From: JBGSKV01 sp041740975
Lineage (GTDB): Bacteria > Bdellovibrionota_B > Oligoflexia > Oligoflexales > JALZUQ01
DNA length: 26,027 nt
Assembly: GCA_041740975.1 (NCBI GenBank)
Contig: JBGSKV010000130.1
Location: 1-26,027 of the forward strand
Reading direction: 5' to 3'
The number at the start of each line of letters is the position of its first letter. Position 1 is the first letter of the stretch. Of this stretch, positions 8,311 to 16,255 are shown piece after piece. The notes below the pieces were generated by a model that saw nothing but the letters and a program-made list of their open reading frames with translations, had not been told where the DNA came from and made no database searches. The position numbers and the translations under genes were made by a program.

Positions 8311-8684
8311 TTTATCTCCGACTCTTTACTATTTCTCTTTTCAAGATAGTCCTGCCAAACTTTGCGCTTGAAAAATTTGCCACGAAACTTAGATTGATTG
8401 GGATTTTGAACATCAAACCCCTGACCTCGCTCATCGTCTACCCATTCAATTGTGGATCCTTTAAGAAAAATATAAGCATCGCCATCGACAAGGACCTCAC
8501 ATCCTTCAATATCCAAAACTTTGTCACCATCCCTGAGTTTGTCGAATGTTACTCCATATGAAAAGCCATCACAATTCTTACCTTCAATATACAAACGAAG
8601 GCTCTTGCTCTTGTAATCTGCCACTTCTTGCTTTAATTTTCTAACCTGTTCGAGCGTACTCGGGGTGAGGTTTATAGGGTGCAT
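8307..8684 (-). CDS. HesB/IscA-fold protein lacking the C-terminal CxC ligands
   Basis: A 125-residue protein from an ATG at 8684 with GGAG well placed upstream; a longer reading frame to 8750 would overlap the divergent cytochrome gene and has no ribosome site. Residues 1-95 follow the A-type Fe-S carrier fold: an INLTPSTLEQVRKL start, RLYIEGKNCDGFSYGVTFD (normally GGCSGFQYGFxxD, Cys38 kept), a DGDAYIFLKGSTIEWVDD strand pair, and GFDVQNPN. Normal family members then end in a CGCG-type motif that supplies two of the three cluster ligands; here the stretch reads SKFRGKFFKRKVW and no cysteine follows Cys62. It therefore probably cannot hold a cluster in the usual way. The basic, longer tail (about 100-125) is specific to this protein. 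Confidence 0.8.
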   Translation of the reverse strand: MHPINLTPSTLEQVRKLKQEVADYKSKSLRLYIEGKNCDGFSYGVTFDKLRDGDKVLDIEGCEVLVDGDAYIFLKGSTIEWVDDERGQGFDVQNPNQSKFRGKFFKRKVWQDYLEKRNSKESEIN

Positions 8685-8738
8685 TGAAAACTCCAGGGCT
8701 TGTGACCGGACCACAAACCATATAAACTTACGAAGTCT

Positions 8739-10187
8739 ATGAAATATCATATAAAAATTAAAAATACGAGCTACGGCCTGATAAGGTTTCTGATATCGCT
8801 AGGTTTGATTTTCGCGTTCACGGTGCCATTGTTGATGCCAAAGCTTTGCGCTGATATTTTTCCGCCAAACTTAGATCAGATAAAAATGGCCGAACACAAG
8901 ACCAAGGGTCCCGACTACTTCGCATTCGGAGATGTTCGCGGCGAGATAGAACCTTGCGGGTGCGATCCTTTGACAGATTTAGGAGGTTTCAAGAGAATTG
9001 CGAAGCTAGCTCGCGATAATCCGAAAGTTGCTATATTTAGTTTGGGTAACCTTTATCCCGTGAATCCCAACCCACTTAAAGATGAATTGATTGGCGCGAG
9101 TCTTTCTTCTATTAAAGTGACCGCGGCACTTTTAAATGAAATCGAACTTAATATGTTAAAGACTAAGAGGCCGCTCGATTTTTCTCGCGCTCACTATGTT
9201 TTGTCAAATGTGACTCCCTCTCCTCTGAAAAATGTCCGCAGCTCAATAGAAACGCCAAGTTTTTCCGTTTACGGATTTGTTACTCCGTCTCCGAACCTTT
9301 CAAATGCGGGGTTTGCCTTGGCTTCTTATCTGAAGGTCAAGGAACGGTGGGCAACGGAACTGAAGAATAATAAAAAATATAAAATATTATTATTTGCGGG
9401 ATCGGACGCGGATCTAAAGACTATCGAGAAAGATAAAATTTTTGATGAAATCATCTCTTCAAATCCAAAACCACTTAAAGCAACGCCAGATCATGAAGAA
9501 AAAAAGAAGCCAGGACTTCTGCTCCGACAAGACGGTGTCTATATGGTGCCTAGTTTCGGTCAGGGTTTACTGTTAGGTGGATCTCTTCGAAGTAAGTACG
9601 GCGCCAAGAAACCTACCAGTATTTTTAGCGATCGTAAGCCCATGAAAGAAAAGGACGAGAAGTTAGACTTTAGTTTCGGCAGCGATCAGATTTTTTTATG
9701 GCTTACGAAAGACTTTGAAGACTCAGGATCATTGGCGCAGATTTTTAAAATTTATAATGAACGTGTTGCCAATGCCTATAAATCTCTTGCCAAACAGCGC
9801 ACTGCCGAACTGGTCGATACGAAGTTTGCCGGTGCAAAAGCCTGTCAAAGTTGCCACCCCGAAGCATTCATGATATGGGAAAATTCAGCTCATTCGCATG
9901 CTTTTGCTACCTTAAAGGGTAAAGTTAAGCATCAAGATCCGGAGTGCATCAGTTGTCATGTGTTGGGCCTCAAGGAAAAAGGAGGGTTTGTAAACGAGAC
10001 CGTAACCCCCCACTTCGCCAATGTTCAATGTGAAACCTGCCACGGCCCCCGGAAAGAGCATGTAAGCAATCCATCGGCGAATCCAGGAACATTGAAGTCT
10101 GCAAAAGAGGTTTGCGCGAGCTGCCATCATCAACCCCACTCGTCAAATTTTATCTTTGAGACTTATTGGCCGAAAATCAGGCACTAA
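8739..10187 (+). CDS. periplasmic tetraheme cytochrome c with UshA-like N-terminal domain
   Basis: A 482-residue secreted protein. A signal peptide (about 12-38, ending near LCA) is followed by a region (about 58-330) resembling the metallophosphatase/5'-nucleotidase (UshA) fold as found in a subset of cytochromes: FGDVRGEIEPCGC, then LGGFKRIAKL, then a strand ending SLGNLY where active enzymes have GDxx. The metal-binding signature is mostly lost, while the Cys73-Gly-Cys75 pair typical of this fused subfamily is kept. The C-terminal 365-470 carries four CxxCH haem sites at Cys369, Cys403, Cys431 and Cys459, resembling the cytochrome c554/c' group. It should carry electrons in the periplasm; donor and acceptor are unknown. 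It converges on meaB with only five bases between stops. Confidence 0.88.
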   Translation: MKYHIKIKNTSYGLIRFLISLGLIFAFTVPLLMPKLCADIFPPNLDQIKMAEHKTKGPDYFAFGDVRGEIEPCGCDPLTDLGGFKRIAKLARDNPKVAIFSLGNLYPVNPNPLKDELIGASLSSIKVTAALLNEIELNMLKTKRPLDFSRAHYVLSNVTPSPLKNVRSSIETPSFSVYGFVTPSPNLSNAGFALASYLKVKERWATELKNNKKYKILLFAGSDADLKTIEKDKIFDEIISSNPKPLKATPDHEEKKKPGLLLRQDGVYMVPSFGQGLLLGGSLRSKYGAKKPTSIFSDRKPMKEKDEKLDFSFGSDQIFLWLTKDFEDSGSLAQIFKIYNERVANAYKSLAKQRTAELVDTKFAGAKACQSCHPEAFMIWENSAHSHAFATLKGKVKHQDPECISCHVLGLKEKGGFVNETVTPHFANVQCETCHGPRKEHVSNPSANPGTLKSAKEVCASCHHQPHSSNFIFETYWPKIRH

Positions 10188-10192
10188 ATGAG

Positions 10193-11167
10193 TTAGCTAT
10201 CGGAGTTAATAAGCTTTTTTGCATATTGGTCAACAAATGACTGAATCGTCTGAGTTTTGGAAACATCCGCAATAGGTGTCTGCATAAACTTCTGATAAGA
10301 TTTTTTTTGCCTTAGAATTTTCATCAATCTACTTTCAAGTTCTTTGCGAAACCAGGCTTTTTTCTGATTCAGGCGCTTTGATTTCAAATCGCCAGCCCGC
10401 GCATGATAGCGACTTTCAATAGTCTCATGAAGCTTGTCAATTCCTTTGTTTTTAGCTGCACTAAGAGTAATAAAATCTTTTTCCTTGACCCCCATGCTTC
10501 GCGTAATCTGAAAAGCATTCTCCAATTCCATCTTCGCTCTCTCAGCCGCACTTAAAAGCTCACCGTCTGCCTTATTGATGGCAACGATATCAGCGATTTC
10601 CAAAATTCCTTTTTTTATCCCTTGCAACTCGTCACCTGAATTAGGCAAACACAACACTATAAACAAATCGACAATCTCAGCAGCTTCCACTTCCGATTGA
10701 CCTACTCCAACTGTTTCCACCAGAATATGTTCGTAACCAGCGTAGGCACAAAGAAGCTGAGTCAAATAAGTTTGAGCAGTCAAGCCACCGAGAAAGCCCA
10801 TACTTGGAGAAGGACGAACAAAAACATTCTCATGCACAGCAATTTCCGCCATCCGAGTCTTGTCTCCCAGAATACTACCTCCACCGACAGGCGAGCTTGG
10901 ATCTACAGCTAAAACAGCGACTTTTCGGCCTTTTTCGACTAAAAATTTTCCATAGGCCTGAATAAGGGTACTCTTTCCAACGCCGGGAGTACCGCTGATT
11001 CCAATAAACCGCGCGTTCGTGTCTTTCGCAAAAAGCTTGTCGATTATATAATCGCGATCGCCGGCTGACGTGTTGATATTTTCTAAAACACTGATAACTT
11101 TTGCCAAAGCCCGTCGATCCCCGAGGCGAGTATGATCCATTAGCGATGCAATATCATTTGTTGTCAT
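10193..11167 (-). CDS. meaB: MeaB/ArgK-family G-protein chaperone of methylmalonyl-CoA mutase
   Basis: A 324-residue SIMIBI-class GTPase. The Walker A/P-loop is GTPGVGKST (59-67), the Mg/switch Asp-x-SS loop follows at 89-92 (VDPSS), the ETVGVGQSE switch is 151-159, and the guanine-specificity NKAD is 198-201. The family gates entry of adenosylcobalamin to methylmalonyl-CoA mutase and ejects damaged cofactor. Its ATG lies 15 bases after the mutase stop, in the same operon, which settles the role over the old name 'lysine/arginine/ornithine transport kinase'. Length and motif order are normal for the family, with the C-terminal dimerisation helices present. Confidence 0.96.
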   Translation of the reverse strand: MTTNDIASLMDHTRLGDRRALAKVISVLENINTSAGDRDYIIDKLFAKDTNARFIGISGTPGVGKSTLIQAYGKFLVEKGRKVAVLAVDPSSPVGGGSILGDKTRMAEIAVHENVFVRPSPSMGFLGGLTAQTYLTQLLCAYAGYEHILVETVGVGQSEVEAAEIVDLFIVLCLPNSGDELQGIKKGILEIADIVAINKADGELLSAAERAKMELENAFQITRSMGVKEKDFITLSAAKNKGIDKLHETIESRYHARAGDLKSKRLNQKKAWFRKELESRLMKILRQKKSYQKFMQTPIADVSKTQTIQSFVDQYAKKLINSDS

Positions 11168-11182
11168 GAGATATTCCTAACT

Positions 11183-13369
11183 TCAGCCTTCCAACTTATT
11201 CAAAATCATATCCGCAGCGTCGGGAATAGGAGTGCCGGGGCCAAAAATGGCCACGACTCCTTTCTTTTCCAAAAAGGCATAGTCTTGCGGTGGAATGACC
11301 CCACCAACCACTACTAAAATATCTTCGGATTTCAATTTTTTAAGCGCATCAATCAGCTCGGGAACTAAAGTCTTATGCCCTGCTGCCTGTGAAGAGATTC
11401 CAATGACATGCACGTCATTTTCAATGGCCTGCTTGGCTACTTCTTCTGGTGTTTGGAAAAGCGGCCCAATATCGACATCAAAACCCAGATCCGACAAGCC
11501 ACTACCAATAACTCGGGCCCCCCGATCATGCCCATCTTGGCCCAACTTCGCGACCAATATTCGAGGACGTCGACCATTTTTCTTGAGAAACTTTTCAACA
11601 CGATTGCGAACTTCGTCGAGTCTTTCCATATTGCTATACGATCCTAAATAAACCGAACTCACGACCTGATGATTTGGCAAATATCGTCCATAAACCTTTA
11701 CTAGAGCTTCTGTCGCTTCACCAACGCTGGCTCGAAGGCGCATGGCATCGATGGTTAAACTCAGTAAATTTCCCTTACCAGATTCAGCGGCTTCGGTGAG
11801 TTTAGCTAAAGATGACTGAACGGCCTTTTCATTACGTTCGCTTTTTATTTTTTTAAGTTTTTCAATTTGGCCTCTACGAACCTCGGTGTTATCGATATCC
11901 CGCACAGGAGTTTGTTTTTGAGTCTCGGTCTGCTGAAAACTATTGACGCCAATGATGAGCTCTTCGCCGCTATCAATACGGGCTTGCTTGCGAGCTGCAG
12001 ACTCTTCAATTTTTCGTTTAGGCATTCCGGACAAGATGGCTTTGGCCATTCCACCCGCTTGGGCCACTTCTTTTAGGGTTTCTCGGGCTTTATTCACTAA
12101 TTCTTGCGTCAAACTTTCAATAAAATAACTTCCACCCAACGGATCGACGACATGCGTAATATCCGTCTCGTGCTGAAGAATAAGTTGGGTATTTCGTGCG
12201 ACTCGCGCCGCTTCGTCTGTTGGTAAGCTAACTGCCTCATCCAGAGCGTTTGTATGAAGTGACTGCGTTCCACCCAGAACGGCCGCCATCGCTTCTATAG
12301 TGGTTCGTACGACATTGTTTATCGGTTCTTGCTCTGTCAGAGAATATCCAGATGTCTGGCAATGGGTTCTTAGCATTGAGGACTGGGGGAGCTTGGGATT
12401 GAACTCTGTCATGAGCTCGGCCCAAAGCATACGAGCTGCTCGCAGTTTTGAAATCTCCATGAAAAAGTTCATGCCTATTCCAAAAAAGAAAGACAGTCGT
12501 GGCGCGAAACTGTCGATTGGCAAACCCTTTGACAATGCAATCTTTACATATTCTAGACCATCTGCCAGGGTAAACGCTAATTCGAGCGCAGCGTCCGCGC
12601 CTGCTTCTTGCATGTGATAGCCACTAATACTAATCGAATTAAATTTTGGCAGCTTCTGGCTGGCGTATTCGATAATATCGCCAACGATTCGAAGAGAAGG
12701 TTCAGGCGGGAAAATAAAGGTATTGCGAACCATATATTCTTTAAGAATATCATTTTGTATAGTCCCCGATACTTTGTCTTGGGACACACCCGATTCCTCG
12801 GCCGCCACTAAAAAAGCACCGAGCACAGGTAGCACCGCGCCATTCATAGTCATCGAAACACTAACTTCGTCCAGCGGAATATCAGCAAACAAAAGCTTCA
12901 TATCTTCCACTGAATCTATGGCAACCCCGGCCTTACCGACATCTCCACTTACTCGCGAATGGTCAGAATCGTATCCACGATGGGTCGCCAAATCAAAGGC
13001 TACACTAAGGCCCTTTTGGCCTTCTCGCAAAGCTTGCTTGTAAAATTGATTCGATTCTTCCGCCGTTGAAAATCCAGCATACTGACGTATCGTCCAAGGT
13101 TTTCCCAGATACATTGTGGCGCGAGGTCCACGAGTATACGGAGACTTTCCTGGAACGGCTTCTTGAGCTTTGGTATTTTCCAAATCCGAAGAAAAGTAGA
13201 TTGGTTTAAGAGTGATGTTCTCAGAGGTCACTCGCCCCAGATTTTTTGTCTCACCAGATTTATTATCAATCGCTGCAAGCCGTTCCCACTCTAAATGTTG
13301 CGCGGAAGGTTTGTGAGAATTTTTATCGACCATTTTTTTAAATCCAATGCGACCTAAATTGGAACTCAT
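11183..13369 (-). CDS. scpA: methylmalonyl-CoA mutase, single-chain B12 enzyme
   Basis: A 728-residue adenosylcobalamin enzyme that interconverts (R)-methylmalonyl-CoA and succinyl-CoA. The N-terminal TIM barrel includes TIRQYAGFSTAEESN (93-107), the SMTMNGAVLP substrate loop (172-181), GTIQNDILKEYM (202-213) and ARNTQ (391-395). The C-terminal cobalamin domain (about 600-728) has the base-off/His-on motif Asp612-Gly-His614-Asp-Arg-Gly, with the matching GSGLSDLG and VVGGVIPP segments. Both domains in one chain and this length mean the homodimeric type. With meaB it forms a two-gene operon. No epimerase or propionyl-CoA carboxylase gene lies in the window. The start is not certain: ATG 13369 has AGGGG about 13 bases upstream, and ATG 13333 is an alternative. 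Confidence 0.96.
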   Translation of the reverse strand: MSSNLGRIGFKKMVDKNSHKPSAQHLEWERLAAIDNKSGETKNLGRVTSENITLKPIYFSSDLENTKAQEAVPGKSPYTRGPRATMYLGKPWTIRQYAGFSTAEESNQFYKQALREGQKGLSVAFDLATHRGYDSDHSRVSGDVGKAGVAIDSVEDMKLLFADIPLDEVSVSMTMNGAVLPVLGAFLVAAEESGVSQDKVSGTIQNDILKEYMVRNTFIFPPEPSLRIVGDIIEYASQKLPKFNSISISGYHMQEAGADAALELAFTLADGLEYVKIALSKGLPIDSFAPRLSFFFGIGMNFFMEISKLRAARMLWAELMTEFNPKLPQSSMLRTHCQTSGYSLTEQEPINNVVRTTIEAMAAVLGGTQSLHTNALDEAVSLPTDEAARVARNTQLILQHETDITHVVDPLGGSYFIESLTQELVNKARETLKEVAQAGGMAKAILSGMPKRKIEESAARKQARIDSGEELIIGVNSFQQTETQKQTPVRDIDNTEVRRGQIEKLKKIKSERNEKAVQSSLAKLTEAAESGKGNLLSLTIDAMRLRASVGEATEALVKVYGRYLPNHQVVSSVYLGSYSNMERLDEVRNRVEKFLKKNGRRPRILVAKLGQDGHDRGARVIGSGLSDLGFDVDIGPLFQTPEEVAKQAIENDVHVIGISSQAAGHKTLVPELIDALKKLKSEDILVVVGGVIPPQDYAFLEKKGVVAIFGPGTPIPDAADMILNKLEG

Positions 13370-13524
13370 GCATTTTTCAACGCCCCTCTACGATAAATTT
13401 AATCGACTAATATGACAAGATTTTCTTAAGCTTTTTTATATTCGACCAGCTTCCAAAAGCAGCTAGCTCTATATCTCAATTTGAATTCGCCGATAAAAAG
13501 CTCAGCATAAACAAGGAACTTTTC

Positions 13525-14532
13525 GTGGTAGCGATCCCTTTAGAATTGCCAAAAATTGAGCCCATCGAAGAAAGTGGCGAGCTTCAGCATTTTAAGGCTG
13601 GGCAGGTCATTTTCCGTGAGCGCGAAATTGGTGGTTCACTGCACTTCATTAAGTCAGGTGAGGTGGAGATTTATCAGTCCAAGCAAGGCAGCGAAGTGGT
13701 CCTCGCAACTTTAAAGTCCGGTGAAGTCATCGGGACCATGTCACTTCTCACGAAAGAGCGACGCTTGGCATCTGCTCGCGCAAAAACCGACGTTACAACT
13801 TTGTATATCGACACCGTTAATGTTGATCAGCTAATCGAAAGCGTACCATTTTGGGTCAAAACAGTGATCAAAGACTTTGTCTTTCGCATCCAGAATATCA
13901 ACTCGCGTTACTGCCAACTTATGATCGCCCATCAAAAGCATGAAGCCGAGCATCAAAACAAATTACTGCTTGCAAAACAATGCGCTATTGGACTGAGCGT
14001 CTTTTCGCACTATGTGACTTTACAAAATCGCGATCTCAATTTGAATGAATGTCTTGCGCAGTTGGCGGCCATTATTCAGCGACCAATTTCTGAGTTGAAA
14101 GAAATTATTAACGTGTTCGTAACTTCAGGTCTTATTTCAAACCGAGCGGGAGCTCCTCCTATCCTCCACCGCAACGCCATTGATGCTCTGCAAATATTTT
14201 CGCAAACCGTACAGGCGAATATCGCAGAAAAGTACTCGGGCGACACCCTTGAAAAACTTCTACTGATCAGTGAAAAAATCGCTTCGCGTCACGGCAAAAC
14301 GCAAACGCCAGAATTTGTAGAAATCGAAACAAAGCTGCTCTCAATTAGTAAAGAAGAACTAGACGAGCTGGCGGGCATTCCACGTTTGGCAATGACATTC
14401 ACGCCCGATCACAAATCTATACGTCTAAACTCGCGGGCTTTGGGGGCACTTTTGAGCTCGCTCGTTGCCATTGAAATGTTCAATGGTCAGAATGCAAATT
14501 ACTCCCTTAAAGATCCTCAAGTTCTCGCTTAA
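13525..14532 (+). CDS. cyclic-nucleotide-binding-fold protein without HTH
   Basis: A 335-residue protein beginning with GTG, decided by AAGGA seven bases upstream. Residues 15-115 form a CAP_ED/cNMP-binding beta-roll: FKAGQVIFREREIGG, the KSGEVEIY turn, then the phosphate-binding cassette at about 67-86. In cassettes that bind cAMP, a GE(L/I) Glu contacts the ribose; here that position is Thr71 (IGTMSLL), while the R-x-A-S element (Arg80 to Ser83) is kept. Binding of a standard cyclic nucleotide is therefore doubtful. Residues 125-335 are mainly helical, with no CRP-type helix-turn-helix and no known output domain that I recognise. It may work by protein contacts. It is followed 50 bases later by a monoheme cytochrome on the same strand. 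Confidence 0.82.
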   Translation: MVAIPLELPKIEPIEESGELQHFKAGQVIFREREIGGSLHFIKSGEVEIYQSKQGSEVVLATLKSGEVIGTMSLLTKERRLASARAKTDVTTLYIDTVNVDQLIESVPFWVKTVIKDFVFRIQNINSRYCQLMIAHQKHEAEHQNKLLLAKQCAIGLSVFSHYVTLQNRDLNLNECLAQLAAIIQRPISELKEIINVFVTSGLISNRAGAPPILHRNAIDALQIFSQTVQANIAEKYSGDTLEKLLLISEKIASRHGKTQTPEFVEIETKLLSISKEELDELAGIPRLAMTFTPDHKSIRLNSRALGALLSSLVAIEMFNGQNANYSLKDPQVLA

Positions 14533-14582
14533 CTTTTTCACATGTCCTTGCTCAGTCGCGCGCAACTGAGTATAACGGTTCC

Positions 14583-15347
14583 ATGATAAAAGTTTTCTGC
14601 ATAGCCCTGATTTTATGGTCTCTCCCACCATCACCCTCTCTCGCCTACACAAAACGAAATAAAGTTTACTCGATCGATATACACCAGCTTCAATCCCATA
14701 TTTTTGCCGCACAACTGGCTTCCGATGCTGCGATAAAGAAAAAAGCTATGGCCGAATCCAAAAAAATACTGGATCGCGTTGGTAGAAAAATCACCCCCGC
14801 TCAGTTGGCCAGTCTAGAGAAAAAATACACGGATTTTCGAACGGATGCACCGTCAGAATTTTATGAGTTACTTGTCAAAGAAGTTTCCAATGCCTTCGAA
14901 CTTAGACGTTCTCCGTCTGCTCCACCTACCTTCGAAGATGGAAAAGCAAAGTACGAAAAGTTCTGCGTAAGTTGCCACGGCGCCCAAGCTAAAGGTGATG
15001 GGGTTATGGCTCGTAAGTTTTCAGGACTGTCTCTTGACTTGAGAAAGCCTTACTTAAGTCCATTTCGTTGTTACAATCAAAATGTTGCCAGCAAACCAAT
15101 GGCAGGAAAATCTGGCCTTGTCTCGGCTACGACCGACCCTGGATTATGGAATGCCTGCTTTTATGCGATGACTCTGCAATCGGCTGCACCTTCTGGTCCA
15201 GTCAAAGTTGCTAACGATACAAAATTAACCTTGGAAGAACTTTCCACGGGAACCCTTGCAGATTATGAGTTGTGGTCAAAGACAATGAAAGTTCCAGTCG
15301 GAGATCTACGTCATTGGCCTTTTTCGCCAGCTATTCATCGGAAGTAA
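14583..15347 (+). CDS. secreted monoheme cytochrome c domain protein
   Basis: A 254-residue protein with a signal peptide (about 1-21, cleavage near SLA-Y), a Lys/Ala-rich helical segment (40-110) and a class I cytochrome c-like domain (about 116-245). The haem site is Cys128-Val-Ser-Cys-His132 in the KFCVSCHGAQAKGDG context typical of small soluble cytochromes. Met173 or Met196 could be the sixth ligand. Two further cysteines (163 and 192) may form a disulfide. It lies just downstream of the cNMP-fold gene and is probably co-transcribed with it. A periplasmic electron-transfer role is supported by the haem site; the partner is unknown. The long N-terminal helical part is not a standard cytochrome feature. 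Confidence 0.85.
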   Translation: MIKVFCIALILWSLPPSPSLAYTKRNKVYSIDIHQLQSHIFAAQLASDAAIKKKAMAESKKILDRVGRKITPAQLASLEKKYTDFRTDAPSEFYELLVKEVSNAFELRRSPSAPPTFEDGKAKYEKFCVSCHGAQAKGDGVMARKFSGLSLDLRKPYLSPFRCYNQNVASKPMAGKSGLVSATTDPGLWNACFYAMTLQSAAPSGPVKVANDTKLTLEELSTGTLADYELWSKTMKVPVGDLRHWPFSPAIHRK

Positions 15348-15358
15348 ATTAGGGGATG

Positions 15359-15673
15359 CTATTTCAGTTTGGACCTATAAAGCCTTAACATCTTAATTCC
15401 GTCATTAATCATCACCATTGCGATTTCAAAAGACTCCGAGTGATCTATAACCAAAGGCAATGCCTTTCGCGGCGTTACGAGATCATGAGCCTCGACTTTC
15501 AAGGCTTTGCAGAGGTCTTCAATCGTATCAACGCCAATATTTGTGCTTGCAGATTCGATGCGCCATATCGTCTGTTTGTTAGCTTTAAGAAGCTTTGCTA
15601 GCTCTTCCTGGCTATAGTCGCGTTCTTTCCGCAACAGTAGGACATTCTGTCCAATGGTCTTTCTAAGCTTCAA
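15359..15673 (-). CDS. XRE-family helix-turn-helix regulator
   Basis: A 104-residue DNA-binding protein. Residues about 8-60 are a lambda-Cro/XRE-type five-helix domain: RKERDYSQEELAKLL forms helices 1-2, and NKQTIWRIESAS is the recognition helix region, followed by DTIEDLCKAL. The C-terminal 45 residues are a short extension with a possible helix that may mediate dimerisation. It starts with TTG, supported by AGGGG at nine bases. It is divergent from the single-domain response regulator across about 184 bases and probably regulates itself, that neighbour, or both; no operator can be assigned with confidence. Such small XRE proteins are common in mobile elements, but nothing mobile is seen here. 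Confidence 0.9.
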   Translation of the reverse strand: MKLRKTIGQNVLLLRKERDYSQEELAKLLKANKQTIWRIESASTNIGVDTIEDLCKALKVEAHDLVTPRKALPLVIDHSESFEIAMVMINDGIKMLRLYRSKLK

Positions 15674-15732
15674 CGATAATCCCCTTTTGATTCAATTGTG
15701 AAAGGAGATTGGTACATCGATATATAGACTAC

Positions 15733-15760
15733 TTTGGCGAACCTGTATTATTTATATAAT
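15733..15760 (+). promoter_or_regulatory. candidate promoter of the response-regulator gene
   Basis: A perfect -10 TATAAT (15755-15760) has TTTGGC (15733-15738) upstream with 16-base spacing. Transcription would start near 15767 and leave a leader of about 90 bases before the TTG start at 15858. The weak -35 makes control by an activator, or by the divergent XRE protein, plausible. Confidence 0.45.
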
Positions 15761-15857
15761 GCTTAAATAACAGGTCGCTAGGGAGGTTTATAGACATAAA
15801 AGGAGATATGTCATAAAGACTACTTCTGTGCTCCTCGATCGACAGAGAAGGCTTCCA

Positions 15858-16223
15858 TTGAAAATCCAAATTCTGATTATTGAGGACAATGAAGATTACC
15901 GCTTCCTTCTGAGTCGAGCATGCCGTCGAGAGGGTTTTCGGCCAATTCCCTTCCATAATGGCGAAGAAGCACTAAAATATTTACGTCAAGGCGGGCAACT
16001 CATAAGCGCTATTTTGTCAGATTTAGATATGCCGATATGTTCCGGCGAAAAGTTTATCAAAGAAGTCAAAAAAAACAAATCGTGGAACGCAATTCCAATT
16101 ATTTTATTTTCCGCTGAGGACAATTTGGAAGTCACCGCCTTAAGGCTAAGCGTGAACTTTGTTCACAAGGGCCAAAAGCGGGATATAGCGGCAGCCATTC
16201 TTGAAATCAAAAAACTGATTTGA
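15858..16223 (+). CDS. single-domain response regulator (CheY-like receiver)
   Basis: A 121-residue receiver domain with no output domain. The acidic pair is Glu9-Asp10, the phosphoacceptor Asp55 lies in LSDLDMP, Ser85 (ILFSAED) takes the Thr/Ser switch position and Lys104 (VHKG) the conserved Lys, so phosphorylation chemistry looks intact. I chose the TTG at 15858 because AGAAGG sits at the right distance and the family's first beta strand begins at once; a GTG at 15828 would add ten residues but has no ribosome site. No histidine kinase is adjacent, so it is an orphan, presumably working by protein-protein contact. It is divergent from an XRE-family gene. Confidence 0.9.
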   Translation: MKIQILIIEDNEDYRFLLSRACRREGFRPIPFHNGEEALKYLRQGGQLISAILSDLDMPICSGEKFIKEVKKNKSWNAIPIILFSAEDNLEVTALRLSVNFVHKGQKRDIAAAILEIKKLI

Positions 16224-16255
16224 CTCTCGCTTCGCTCAGCATGGGGCGAGGAGAT

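Noticed and set aside
15682..15706. A partly symmetric CCTTT...TTCA...TGAA...AGG sequence near the XRE start, considered as an operator.
   Set aside because: The arms do not align as one dyad; symmetry is too weak without comparison with relatives.
16224..16255. CTCGC/GCGAG near the convergent ends of the response regulator and mqnC, considered as a terminator.
   Set aside because: Short imperfect stem, long loop and no T-tract.
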